Of a DNA stretch of 64,000 nt, positions 54,656 through 63,440 are shown in pieces. Every line of letters begins with the position of its first letter. The first letter of the stretch is position 1. The notes beneath the pieces are model-generated. The model did no database searches, was not told where the DNA came from, and saw only the letters and a program-made list of their open reading frames with translations. A program made the position numbers and the translations under genes. The DNA is from an uncultured Steroidobacter sp. (GTDB lineage Bacteria; Pseudomonadota; Gammaproteobacteria; Steroidobacterales; Steroidobacteraceae): positions 62,001 to 126,000 of the forward strand of contig CALMII010000016.1 of NCBI GenBank assembly GCA_937864115.1, given 5' to 3'.

Positions 54656-55897
54656 TCAGCGAGCGTCGTCCGTTGCAGCATCCTCTGCATGGACTTCGGC
54701 GGCAGCGGGTTCGACAGGCACGGCGGCAGCCGCCGCCAGGGCGCGATCCGACGGGAACGGCCCATCGTTCAGCTCGACCACGCAGCTCGCCGAGTGCAGC
54801 GCCGGACGCATGTTGGCGAGACTGCATTCGGAGAACACCGACTCGCTGGAGATCAGCGCCGGCGTCATGAGGAAGCGGCTCCTGGGCGTGCCCGTGCACT
54901 GTTTTTCGCCGTCGTGCGGCGCGCCGAGGATGTGCGCGATCTCATGCGCCGCGATCAGCGAATCCAGCCCCGAGTTGACGCTGGCCCGCGCCAGGCCGGT
55001 GCTGAAGTACGGACTGCAGAGCGTGCGCGTGTAGGCCAGGCCTACGCGACTGTCGTCGAGCCGGCGGCCCGTGAACAGGAAGGTGATCGCCTGCGACTGC
55101 CGATCCGCTTGCCGCATTCGCAGTCCGGCGAGTTGCGAGAGCAGCTGCGAAGCATTGGTGGAATCGGAGAGCCCCGCGGTCGCGGATGCGCCCGTATCGA
55201 TGGAGGACACCTGGATCGCGACGCCGAGTTGCGCCACGAAGATGCCATCGACATTGTTCAGTCGCGTCAGGATTTCCTCGCGCGCCTGCTCGTCCGTCGC
55301 ATAGCGTGCCCGGAACGCGGCGTCGCCGAGCGCCGCCACGTCGATCCGATAGCTGGCCGCGGGCAACTGCACCGCGCCGCCGTTCAGCTCATCTCGCAGT
55401 TCGCGATAGGTCGCGTTGACCGGGTCGCGCCCGCCGATCGTATCTGCAAGTCGATAGACGACCGTATCGCCCGCGTCCAGCGACGCGGCACTCGCGGCGT
55501 CCAGAATTTTCATGCTGTCGATGAGGAAGAGTTCGACACCGTCCCAGAACATGCCGCGCGCCGTTCCCGACGTGATGCTGATGCGCGCCCAGGAATTCGG
55601 CCGGCCTTCGACGACGCCGGCAAACAGTCCCACGCTGCTGCCGGCCGCAGCCAGCGCCAGTCGCTCGTTCGGCTGCAGACGCAGGTGGAAATCGCGACCG
55701 TAGGCGCGAAACCGCATCGACAGCGGACGCTCGTCGCTGTCGCGCACCGCCTGCGTCAGCGGCTCGAGCGTCTGCATCCGCTCGAAATGACGGATGCGCA
55801 GACCGCTCTCGCTGGTATTCGCGAAGACCGGCAGGGCCGCGATGGCACCGATGATCAAGCCGGCACACCAGGGACGCCGGCGCTGGATTACGGACAT
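54656..55897 (-). CDS. Reprolysin-like (M12-type) zinc metalloprotease, exported
   Basis: The 413-residue protein has a signal peptide (LIIGAIAALPVFANTS). A zinc motif HEIAHILGAPHD (His318, Glu319, His322, His328), followed by CTGTPRSRFLMTPAL with Met344 as the Met-turn, places it with HExxHxxGxxHD metzincins such as the reprolysins. The N-terminal half (~35-180) resembles a propeptide/beta-rich domain. It is probably a secreted or periplasmic protease. It is on the same strand as the upstream repeat block; neighbours are unrelated. Confidence 0.83.
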   Translation of the reverse strand: MSVIQRRRPWCAGLIIGAIAALPVFANTSESGLRIRHFERMQTLEPLTQAVRDSDERPLSMRFRAYGRDFHLRLQPNERLALAAAGSSVGLFAGVVEGRPNSWARISITSGTARGMFWDGVELFLIDSMKILDAASAASLDAGDTVVYRLADTIGGRDPVNATYRELRDELNGGAVQLPAASYRIDVAALGDAAFRARYATDEQAREEILTRLNNVDGIFVAQLGVAIQVSSIDTGASATAGLSDSTNASQLLSQLAGLRMRQADRQSQAITFLFTGRRLDDSRVGLAYTRTLCSPYFSTGLARASVNSGLDSLIAAHEIAHILGAPHDGEKQCTGTPRSRFLMTPALISSESVFSECSLANMRPALHSASCVVELNDGPFPSDRALAAAAAVPVEPAAAEVHAEDAATDDAR

Positions 55898-56064
55898 GGC
55901 TCACTCTAGGAAGGCCTGTATCCGAATCTTCGGCATCAGCGCAGAGTTTTGAACGAGGTGGTCCCTCAACCGCCGCGAATTCCGACGCGCATCACAGGCT
56001 GGGGGAAACCCGCAGATCGCATGACGAAGTATTAATAGGGAACTGCGTCACATGCCCCTTCTTC

Positions 56065-56150
56065 CTGTGGGGCCGGCTTCAGCCGGCTTCTTCCTGTAGG
56101 TCAGGCTTCAGCCTGACTCTGAAAGCGGCCGGCTGAAGCCGGCCCCACAG
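56065..56150. repeat. Two-stem palindromic repeat, compound copy
   Basis: A half unit (CTGTGGGGCCGGCTTCAGCC) is followed by a complete unit in the reverse orientation (CTGTAGGTCAGG...GGCCCCACAG). Same composition as the copy at 35189. Confidence 0.9.
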
Positions 56151-56158
56151 TAAGAAGC

Positions 56159-56200
56159 CCCCACCCTAACCCTCCCCCGCTGCGCGGAGGAGGGGATCAG
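56159..56200. repeat. Pyrimidine-rich repeat, copy 3
   Basis: CCCACCCTAACCCTCCCCC followed by GCTGCGCGGAGGAGGGGATC. It is adjacent to a two-stem repeat copy and ends 12 bp from the phospholipase stop. Confidence 0.85.
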
Positions 56201-56211
56201 ACCTGCCGCTC

Positions 56212-57165
56212 TCAGCTTCCGTAACCCGGATTCAGCTCGATGATCTGCTTGCAGGTCTGTTCGTTGACGAAGTCGTGACCGATGACGTTCGGCAGGGTCC
56301 AGCGGTTCATGCTCGACTTGGCCTTGATCTCGGTGATGAAGTCGCCGAGCTTCGCGTGCGCGCCATCCTTGGACCTGGTGTTGCTGGAAACATTGCCGCC
56401 GGTCTGCTGCCAGTAGACCCAGTGCAGATGATCCGCGCGGTGGCCGTGGTGTTCGTCCGCGGCGGTCTGCGCCGTCTTCAGAACATCCTTCATGTCCTTC
56501 TTCGACTTGTAGGTGCCGCAGAAACACAGGCCGCTCACCGTCGGCGAACCCGCCTCGTACTTGTACATGGGCAGATAGCCGTTCTGGGGCGTGAAGCCTT
56601 TGTGAAACTCCGAGGCGAAGACCATGATGACCTTGCCGCGCAGGTCGTCGAGCGAGCACAGCGCGATGTTGCCGCTCTTGTTGTAGATGTAGTTCGCGTT
56701 GTTGCCGATGCTGCGGAAATCATCGAGCGCGGCGCCGACGTGTTCGGGGCAATAGGTGTGCGAAATGCGCAGGATCAGGAACTCGGTCGGATACGTCTTC
56801 ACGTACGCCACCGCATCCTTGACGGCGGTCATGAACGAACCGCCGTACGCGCCCAGTGCGCCGGTCGATTTGCCGATCTTCGGCCACTTGAATTTCTCCA
56901 TGGCGAAGTGACCCATCGTCGGTTCGACGACGCTCTTGCCCTTCTCGTCCTTGACCCGTTTCAGGAAGACGCGCACGTCGAACACGCGCGAGCCGGCGAA
57001 CGCCTGGTTGTAGATGTTCGAACCCTGGCAGCGCGCATAGCGCTTCGGCGCGGCGACGCGACTGAGGCTGTCGCCGTAGACGCCGGCGTCATGGCTGGCC
57101 GGCAATACCATGTTGATCAACTGCGGATCGTTCTGGATCTTGCTCATCCACATGGCATTCGTCAT
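56212..57165 (-). CDS. PI-PLC X-domain-like phosphodiesterase
   Basis: The 317-residue protein contains the two catalytic histidines of phosphatidylinositol-specific phospholipase C-like enzymes: LPASHDAGVYGDS (His25) and PTMGHFAMEKFK (His87), together with SRVFDVRVFLK. No clear signal peptide is seen, so it may be cytosolic or exported by another route. It may cleave a phosphodiester in lipid or glycerophospho head groups. AAGGAG is upstream of the ATG. Confidence 0.8.
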   Translation of the reverse strand: MTNAMWMSKIQNDPQLINMVLPASHDAGVYGDSLSRVAAPKRYARCQGSNIYNQAFAGSRVFDVRVFLKRVKDEKGKSVVEPTMGHFAMEKFKWPKIGKSTGALGAYGGSFMTAVKDAVAYVKTYPTEFLILRISHTYCPEHVGAALDDFRSIGNNANYIYNKSGNIALCSLDDLRGKVIMVFASEFHKGFTPQNGYLPMYKYEAGSPTVSGLCFCGTYKSKKDMKDVLKTAQTAADEHHGHRADHLHWVYWQQTGGNVSSNTRSKDGAHAKLGDFITEIKAKSSMNRWTLPNVIGHDFVNEQTCKQIIELNPGYGS

Positions 57166-57370
57166 CGGGAACTCCTTCGGGCTTGTCGGGCCGCAGCAGC
57201 GGTGCGGTTCTTGGTTTTAGGAGACAAGGCAGCCGCATCGACGGGCGATACGGCGGTCGACGGAGTTTCGACGGATTGTCGTCGCGCGGACCATGAACTG
57301 GCGCGCAGAAATCGAGAGGGAGGGAAAAGCTGGCGCGCGACGGATCGCGCGCCAGAAACATGACGCCCGG

Positions 57371-59518
57371 TCAGTGCTGCGACTTGACCAGTGCGCGGAA
57401 CCGATGCAGCAGCGGTTCCGTGTAGCCGTTCGGCTGCGCGACCCCTTCGAAGACCAGCGCGCGCGCGGCCTGGAATGCCAGGCTGTTCTGCAGGTTGGCC
57501 GCCATGGGGCGATACAGCCGATCGCCGGCATTCTGCGAATCCACCTTCGCCGCCATGCGCGCCAGTGCCGCGTCCACCTGCTGCGGCGTGCACACCTTGT
57601 GCAGCAGCCAGTTGGCGATGTGCTGCGAGGAAATGCGCAGCGTCGCGCGGTCTTCCATCAGGCCGATGTCGTGAATGTCGGGCACCTTCGAACAGCCGAT
57701 GCCCTGATCCACCCAGCGCACGACATAACCCAGAATGCCCTGCGCATTGTTGTCCAGTTCCTCGGTGATTTCGGCCTCGGACCACGACGCACCGGTGTGC
57801 AGCGGAATGGTCAGCAGCAGATCGAGCGCCGGCGTCGCACGCTTGGCGATCTCGGCGTGACGCGCGAACACGTCGACCTGGTGATAGTGCAGCGCGTGCA
57901 GCGTCGCAGCCGTGGGGCTCGGCACCCACGCGGTCGTGGCGCCCGCCTGCGGATGACCGACTTTCTGTTCCAGCATGTCGGCCATGCGATCGGGCGCGGC
58001 CCACATGCCCTTGCCGATCTGGCCCACGCCAGCGAAGCCGCACGTCAGGCCGATGTTCACGTTGCGATCCTCGTACGCCTTGATCCAGGTCGAGGCCTTC
58101 ATCGCGCCCTTGCGGATCATCGGGCCGGCCTGCATCGAGGTGTGCATTTCATCGCCGGTGCGATCGAGGAAGCCCGTGTTGATGAACACGATGCGGCCCT
58201 TCACCGCTTCGATGCACGCAGCGAGATTGGCCGACGTGCGGCGCTCCTCATCCATGAGGCCGAGCTTGAGCGTGTGACGCGCGAGACCGAGCGCATCTTC
58301 GACGGCATTGAACAGGCTGTTCGCAAAGGCCGCTTCCTTCGGACCGTGCATCTTCGGCTTGACGATGTAGATCGAGCCGGCGCGGCTGTTGCGATGCCGG
58401 CCGAGCGCCTTGAGATCGTGCATGCCGATCAGCGACGTCACCATCGCATCGAGGATGCCTTCCGGCGCTTCGGAACCGTCCGCCAGCTTCACGGCGGGCG
58501 TGGTCATGAGATGACCGACATTGCGTACGAACAGCAGCGAGCGGCCCGGCAGCGTGATTTCCTTGCCGTCCTTCGGCGAGGTCCAGGTGCGGTCGGCCTC
58601 GAGCTTGCGGGTCATGGAGCGGCCGCCCTTGTCGAACGTCGCTTCGAGATCGCCGCGCATCAGGCCGAGCCAGTTCGAATAGGCCGCGGTCTTGTCCTCG
58701 GCGTCCACCGCGGCGACGGAATCTTCGAGATCGATGATGGTCGTCAGCGCCGCTTCCATCACGACGTCGGCGATGCCGGCCGCGTCATCGCGACCGATCG
58801 GATGCTGGCGGTCGATGACGAGTTCGATGCCGAGTCCGTGATGACGGAACAGCAGGCTCGACGGATTCGCAGCGTCGCCGCGATAGCCCGACAGCAGCGA
58901 CGGATCCTGCAGCGCCGGCACCAGCGCGCCATTGACGACGCTGTAGCTCTTCACGTCCTTGTGCGAACCGCTCGCGAGCGGCAGCGCGCTGTCGAGAACC
59001 GCCTTGGCGCGTGCGATCACCTGCGCGCCGCGCTCGGCATCGTAGCCGCCGGCCCTGGCCTTGCCGGGCAGCGCATCGGTGCCATAGAACGCATCGTAGA
59101 GACTGCCCCAGCGCGCGTTCGCCGCGTTGAGCACGAAGCGATCGTTGAGCGAGGGCACCACGAGCTGCGGCCCCGCCATCGTCGCCACTTCGGCATCGAC
59201 ATTGCGGCTCTCGATCCTGAACGGCGCCGGCTCGGCGACGAGATAGCCCTGTTCGCGCAGGAACGACTGGTAGGCCGCCGCATCGATCGGCTGACCGCGA
59301 CGCTGTTCGTGCCAGCGATCGATGGCCGCCTGCAGGCGATCGCGCTCGGCGAGCAGCGCACGATTCTCCGGCGCGAACTTCGCCAGGACGCCCGCCAGGC
59401 CCGACCAGAATGCATCGGCACTTACGCCCGTCCCCGGCAATGCCTTCTGTTCGATGAATGTCGCGAGCTGTGCTGCGACGGAGAGTCCCGCGCGATCGAT
59501 CATGCTGGTCATCGTCAA
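57371..59518 (-). CDS. glcB: Malate synthase G
   Basis: The 715-residue protein is a full-length malate synthase G. It has the N-terminal domain ([20 protein letters not shown]), the catalytic-barrel signatures [18 protein letters not shown] and [21 protein letters not shown], and [18 protein letters not shown]. It condenses glyoxylate with acetyl-CoA to malate, replenishing the TCA cycle during growth on C2 compounds or purines. Isocitrate lyase is not in the window. It is divergent from fumarylacetoacetase. Confidence 0.96.
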   Translation of the reverse strand: MTMTSMIDRAGLSVAAQLATFIEQKALPGTGVSADAFWSGLAGVLAKFAPENRALLAERDRLQAAIDRWHEQRRGQPIDAAAYQSFLREQGYLVAEPAPFRIESRNVDAEVATMAGPQLVVPSLNDRFVLNAANARWGSLYDAFYGTDALPGKARAGGYDAERGAQVIARAKAVLDSALPLASGSHKDVKSYSVVNGALVPALQDPSLLSGYRGDAANPSSLLFRHHGLGIELVIDRQHPIGRDDAAGIADVVMEAALTTIIDLEDSVAAVDAEDKTAAYSNWLGLMRGDLEATFDKGGRSMTRKLEADRTWTSPKDGKEITLPGRSLLFVRNVGHLMTTPAVKLADGSEAPEGILDAMVTSLIGMHDLKALGRHRNSRAGSIYIVKPKMHGPKEAAFANSLFNAVEDALGLARHTLKLGLMDEERRTSANLAACIEAVKGRIVFINTGFLDRTGDEMHTSMQAGPMIRKGAMKASTWIKAYEDRNVNIGLTCGFAGVGQIGKGMWAAPDRMADMLEQKVGHPQAGATTAWVPSPTAATLHALHYHQVDVFARHAEIAKRATPALDLLLTIPLHTGASWSEAEITEELDNNAQGILGYVVRWVDQGIGCSKVPDIHDIGLMEDRATLRISSQHIANWLLHKVCTPQQVDAALARMAAKVDSQNAGDRLYRPMAANLQNSLAFQAARALVFEGVAQPNGYTEPLLHRFRALVKSQH

Positions 59519-59647
59519 CCTCTTGCTGCAATTTTGTCCGGCAATTCGCCGGACATTTCTGCCGCAACGGCCCTGCGCTGCGGGGTCGCGATTACACCAC
59601 CGGCCGCGGGAATGAATCTACCCGTGCGCCGCGCGATCCGCGTCTTT

Positions 59648-59702
59648 CTGTAGGTCAGGCTTCAGCCTGACGTTTTCAGGCCGGCTACAGCCGGCCCCAC
59701 AG
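59648..59702. repeat. Two-stem palindromic repeat copy
   Basis: Orientation CTGTAGGTCAGG...GGCCCCACAG, with stems TCAGGCTTCAGCCTGA and GGCCGGCTACAGCCGGCC. It lies in the divergent region between glcB and fahA, unusually close to a promoter. Confidence 0.9.
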
Positions 59703-59759
59703 AAGCGCCTGCAGAAGGGTGTTAGTGTTTCGCACATATCCATTCCGGGGTTTTCGCAT

Positions 59760-61061
59760 ATGCATCCGCCACTCGACGAGACCCACGCGCCCGACGCCGC
59801 GAGCTGGGTCGCCAGCGCCGCGCGTCATCCCGACTTCCCCGTCCAGAACCTGCCGCTCGGATCGTTCTCGCAGCCCGGCGATACGCGCCGGCACGCGGGC
59901 ATCGCCATCGGCGATCACATTCTTTCGCTGAGCCACATTGCATCGCTGCTGGAAGGCGACGCCCGACGCGCCGTCGACGCCTGCGGATCGGGGACATTGA
60001 ACGGCCTGCTCGCGCTGGGCGCCGCGCCCCGCCGCGCCTTGCGCCGCGCCGTGTTCAGGCTGCTGACCGATCGCAATCAGGCGCATGCCGTGCAGCCCGC
60101 CCTGTTCGCCGCGAACGACTGCACACTGCACGTACCTGCGGAGGTCGGCGACTACACCGACTTCTATACCGGGATCCATCACGCGACCAACGTCGGCAAG
60201 CTGTTCCGTCCCGACCATCCGCTGCTGCCGAATTACAAGTACGTACCGATCGGCTATCACGGTCGCAGCTCGAGCATCGTCGCGTCGGGCACACCGGTGA
60301 TCCGGCCGCGCGCACAGATCAAGGCCGCCGATGCGCCGCCGGTCTATCAACCCACGCAGCGGCTCGACTACGAACTGGAGATGGGCGTGTGGATCGCCGG
60401 TTCGAATGAACGCGGCGAGCCGATTCCGATCGCTCGCGCCGGCGAACACGTCGCCGGACTGTGCCTGCTCAACGACTGGTCGGCGCGCGACGTGCAGACC
60501 TGGGAATACCAGCCGCTCGGTCCGTTCCTCGCAAAGAATTTCCTGACGACCGTGTCGCCGTGGATCGTCACCCGCGAAGCACTCGCGCCGTATCGCATGG
60601 CGCAGCCGTCACGGCCGGAGGGCGATCCCGCGCCGCTGCCGTACCTGCTCGATTCGGCCGATCAAGCGGCGGGTGCGTACGCAATCGTGATGGAAGTCCA
60701 TCTGCAGACATCGCGCATGCGCGACGCCGGCATCGCCCCGCATCGCCTGAGCCGCGGCCCGATGAGCGTCATGTACTGGACCGTCGCACAGCTCATCGCG
60801 CATCACACCTGCAATGGCTGCAACCTGCGTCCGGGCGACCTGCTCGGCACGGGCACGCTGTCGGGCGTCGACCCGTCGAGCTTCGGCAGTCTCATCGAAC
60901 TGTCGGGCGGCGGCCGCCATCCGCTTCAGCTACCGGGCGGCGAAACGCGCACGTTCCTGCAGGAAGGCGACCGGCTCGTCATGACGGCCCATGCCGAAGC
61001 GCCGGGGCGGGTGCGGATCGGCTTCGGGGAGTGTGCGGGAGAGGTGGTGGCTTCCTCTTAA
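59760..61061 (+). CDS. fahA: Fumarylacetoacetase
   Basis: The 433-residue protein starts at the ATG at 59760. It has an N-terminal FAA_hydrolase_N domain (PVQNLPLGSFSQPGDTRRHAG) and a catalytic domain with DYTDFYTGIHHATNVG, PIGYHGRSSSIVASG, DYELEMGVWIAG, LLNDWSARDVQTWEYQPLGPF and GNLR-GDLLGTGTLSG. It performs the last step of tyrosine degradation, yielding fumarate and acetoacetate. Homogentisate dioxygenase is not adjacent. It is divergent from malate synthase G, with a repeat copy between. Confidence 0.95.
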   Translation: MHPPLDETHAPDAASWVASAARHPDFPVQNLPLGSFSQPGDTRRHAGIAIGDHILSLSHIASLLEGDARRAVDACGSGTLNGLLALGAAPRRALRRAVFRLLTDRNQAHAVQPALFAANDCTLHVPAEVGDYTDFYTGIHHATNVGKLFRPDHPLLPNYKYVPIGYHGRSSSIVASGTPVIRPRAQIKAADAPPVYQPTQRLDYELEMGVWIAGSNERGEPIPIARAGEHVAGLCLLNDWSARDVQTWEYQPLGPFLAKNFLTTVSPWIVTREALAPYRMAQPSRPEGDPAPLPYLLDSADQAAGAYAIVMEVHLQTSRMRDAGIAPHRLSRGPMSVMYWTVAQLIAHHTCNGCNLRPGDLLGTGTLSGVDPSSFGSLIELSGGGRHPLQLPGGETRTFLQEGDRLVMTAHAEAPGRVRIGFGECAGEVVASS

Positions 61062-61071
61062 GAGGAAGATT

Positions 61072-61176
61072 GGTACGCAAGAGGCGCAAGGCGGAACGCA
61101 AAAAGCGCAAGAAGAAGTAAAAGCTTCTTTCGGACCTGCGCCTTTTGCGTTCCGCCTTGCGCTTTTTGCGTACCAT
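61072..61176. terminator. Large imperfect hairpin between convergent genes
   Basis: GGTACGCAAGAGGCGCAAGG at 61072 has a near-perfect inverse in CCGCCTTGCGCTTTTTGCGT ending near 61176, with about 38 bp arms built from iterated GCGCAAG/GCAAAAAG words. It lies between the stops of fahA (+) and fghA (-) and probably ends transcription from both sides. Confidence 0.55.
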
Positions 61177-61178
61177 TC

Positions 61179-62009
61179 CTATGCCAGCGCCTGCGCATGC
61201 CACCGCAGATGATCATCGATGAACGTCGCGATGAAGTAGTAGGAATGGTCATAGCCTTCCTGCAGGCGCAACGTGACCTGCTGGCCGGCTGATTTCGCGG
61301 CGGCGACGAAGCGTTCCGGCTGCAGTTCGCGCTGCAGGAAGGTATCGGCGCTGCCCTGATCGATGAGTACGTGCGCCTGCGACGGGCGCTGTTTCACCAG
61401 TTCGCAGGCGTCGTACGGGCGCCAGGCGTCACGGTCGTTGCCGAGGTAGGCGGTGAATGCCTTCTGTCCCCACGGCACCTGCGTCGGCGCGACGATCGGC
61501 GCGAAGGCGGAGACGGAGCGGTAGAGCTGCGGATGTTTCAGGTGCAGCATCAGCGCGCCGTGTCCGCCCATCGAATGGCCCGTGATGCCCTGACGATTCA
61601 GATCGGCATGGGCGAAGTTGTCTGCAACGACCTGCTGCAGTTCCTCGACGACGTAGCGATCCATGTGAAAGTGCGTCGACCACGGCGCCTGCGTGGCGCT
61701 GAGATAGAAACCGGCGCCCTGGCCCAGATCGTAGGCAGTGTCGTCCGGCACGCCTTCGCCGCGCGGCGAGGTGTCGGGCGCGATGATCATGATGCCGAGC
61801 TCCGCGGCGGTGCGCTGCAGGCCGGCCTTGGTCATCACGTTTTCCCAGGTGCAGGTCAGGCCGGAGAGATACCAGAGCACCGGCACTTTCCCTGTCTGGG
61901 GCGGCGAGAAGACAGCGAAGCGCATGGTGGTGCGGCACACGCTGGATTCGTGGTCGAACACGTCGAGTCTGCCGCCGAAGCAGCGCCAGGATGAAACGGT
62001 CTTGAGCAT
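61179..62009 (-). CDS. fghA: S-formylglutathione hydrolase
   Basis: The 276-residue esterase-D family protein has the nucleophile motif GITGHSMGGHGALM (Ser146), Asp in LIDQGSADTF and His in EGYDHSYYFI, and SGLTCTWENVMTKAG near the N-terminus. It hydrolyses S-formylglutathione to formate and glutathione, the second step of formaldehyde detoxification. It lies 103 bp downstream of the frmA-type dehydrogenase on the same strand; a palindromic repeat copy sits in the gap. Confidence 0.95.
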   Translation of the reverse strand: MLKTVSSWRCFGGRLDVFDHESSVCRTTMRFAVFSPPQTGKVPVLWYLSGLTCTWENVMTKAGLQRTAAELGIMIIAPDTSPRGEGVPDDTAYDLGQGAGFYLSATQAPWSTHFHMDRYVVEELQQVVADNFAHADLNRQGITGHSMGGHGALMLHLKHPQLYRSVSAFAPIVAPTQVPWGQKAFTAYLGNDRDAWRPYDACELVKQRPSQAHVLIDQGSADTFLQRELQPERFVAAAKSAGQQVTLRLQEGYDHSYYFIATFIDDHLRWHAQALA

Positions 62010-62050
62010 GGATCCGACTCCGCCAAAACAATTTGCCTGCGGGCCTCTTC

Positions 62051-62106
62051 CTGTGGGGCCGGCTTCAGCCGGCCTTGTTGGAGTCAGGCTGAAGCCTGAC
62101 CTACAG
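62051..62106. repeat. Two-stem palindromic repeat copy
   Basis: CTGTGGGGCCGGCTTCAGCC-GGCC, spacer TTGTTGGA, GTCAGGCTGAAGCCTGACC-TACAG. It sits inside the putative frmA-fghA operon, between the two genes. Confidence 0.92.
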
Positions 62107-62111
62107 AAGAG

Positions 62112-63224
62112 TCAGAACAGCACCACGCTGCGGATCGACTTGCCTTCGTGCATCAGATCGAACGCATCGTTGATCTTCTCGAGCGGCATCGTGTGCGTGA
62201 TCAGTTCGTCGATGCGGATCTTGCGGTTCATGTACCAGTCGACGATCTTCGGCACATCGGTGCGACCGCGCGCGCCGCCGAAGGCCGTGCCCTTCCAGAC
62301 GCGGCCGGTGACGAGCTGGAATGGGCGGGTGGCGATTTCCTTGCCGGCTTCCGCGACGCCGATGATGATCGACTGGCCCCAGCCGCGATGACAGCACTCC
62401 AGCGCCTGGCGCATGACGTCGGTGTTGCCGGTGCAGTCGAAGGAATAGTCGGCGCCGCCGCCAGTGAGTTCGACGATCTTCGCCACGACGTTTGCCGCAC
62501 CGACTTCCTTCGGATTGACGAAGTCGGTCATGCCGAAGCTCTCGGCCATCGCGCGCTTGGCGGGATTGACGTCGACGCCGATGATTTTGTCGGCGCCGAC
62601 GAGCTTCGCGCCCTGGATCACGTTCAGTCCGATGCCGCCGAGACCGAACACCACGACGTTCGCGCCGGCCTCGACATCGGCGGTGTAGATCACCGCGCCG
62701 ACGCCCGTCGTGACGCCGCAGCCGATGTAGCAGATCTTGTCGAACGGTGCGTCCTCGCGGACTTTGGCCACCGCGATTTCCGGCATGACGGTGAAGTTGG
62801 AGAAGGTCGAGCAGCCCATGTAGTGATAGATGGGCTTGCCCTTGTACGAGAAGCGGCTCGTGCCGTCGGGCATCACGCCCTTGCCCTGCGTGGCGCGGAT
62901 GGCCGTGCACAGGTTCGACTTGCGCGAAGTGCAGGTCTTGCACTGCCGGCATTCCGGCGTGTACAGCGGAATGACGTGATCGCCCGGCTTCACCGACGTC
63001 ACGCCCGCGCCGACTTCGCGCACGATCCCGGCGCCTTCGTGGCCGAGGATCGAGGGAAAGATGCCTTCGGAGTCCTTGCCTTCGAGCGTGTAGGCGTCCG
63101 TGTGACAGACGCCGGTGGCCATGATTTCCACCAGCACTTCGCCGGCTTTCGGCCCCTCGAGGTCGAGTTCGACGATCTCCAGCGGCTGGTTGGCAGCGAA
63201 GGCGACGGCGGCGCGGGTCTTCAT
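62112..63224 (-). CDS. frmA: S-(hydroxymethyl)glutathione dehydrogenase (class III ADH)
   Basis: The 370-residue zinc alcohol dehydrogenase has catalytic zinc ligands Cys40 and His62 ([23 protein letters not shown]), the structural-zinc Cys cluster [17 protein letters not shown], and the Rossmann motif [33 protein letters not shown] is the class III hallmark. It oxidises S-hydroxymethylglutathione (formaldehyde plus GSH) with NAD+. It is upstream of fghA in the same orientation; no FrmR repressor is visible. Confidence 0.96.
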   Translation of the reverse strand: MKTRAAVAFAANQPLEIVELDLEGPKAGEVLVEIMATGVCHTDAYTLEGKDSEGIFPSILGHEGAGIVREVGAGVTSVKPGDHVIPLYTPECRQCKTCTSRKSNLCTAIRATQGKGVMPDGTSRFSYKGKPIYHYMGCSTFSNFTVMPEIAVAKVREDAPFDKICYIGCGVTTGVGAVIYTADVEAGANVVVFGLGGIGLNVIQGAKLVGADKIIGVDVNPAKRAMAESFGMTDFVNPKEVGAANVVAKIVELTGGGADYSFDCTGNTDVMRQALECCHRGWGQSIIIGVAEAGKEIATRPFQLVTGRVWKGTAFGGARGRTDVPKIVDWYMNRKIRIDELITHTMPLEKINDAFDLMHEGKSIRSVVLF

Positions 63225-63330
63225 GGGTTTCTCCGGAAAGGCGGGGCCCGGATCATACCCCGCACGCCGGCGCCGTCGGCAGCTGCTGCGCCTACTTCAG
63301 GTGCTTGTCGTGATTTCAGAAAAGAAGATC

Positions 63331-63423
63331 TCCACGGGGGGCACGGGGAGCACGGGGCGGAAAACTTAAGGAGAGCTTCCTTTCAGATCCCCGTGTTCCC
63401 CGTGTCCCCCGTGTCCCCCGTGG
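63331..63423. repeat. Inverted repeat of iterated CACGGGG words
   Basis: The left arm has TCCACGGGGGGCACGGGGAG then CACGGGG, and the right arm has CCCCGTGTTCCCCGTGTCC then CCCGTGTCCCCCGTGG, each a chain of 8-9 bp CACGGGG units. Arms pair across an AT-rich loop (AAAACTTAAGGAGAGC...TTTCAG). It sits between the frmA start and the stop of the last gene. Confidence 0.75.
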
Positions 63424-63440
63424 AGTTCCTCTTCATCCGT

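Larger units (their letters stand above)
55898..56211. other. Intergenic region with repeats
   Basis: These 314 bp between the protease start and the phospholipase stop hold a two-stem repeat compound copy (56065-56150), then a pyrimidine-rich repeat copy (56159-56200). No gene is seen. Confidence 0.6.
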
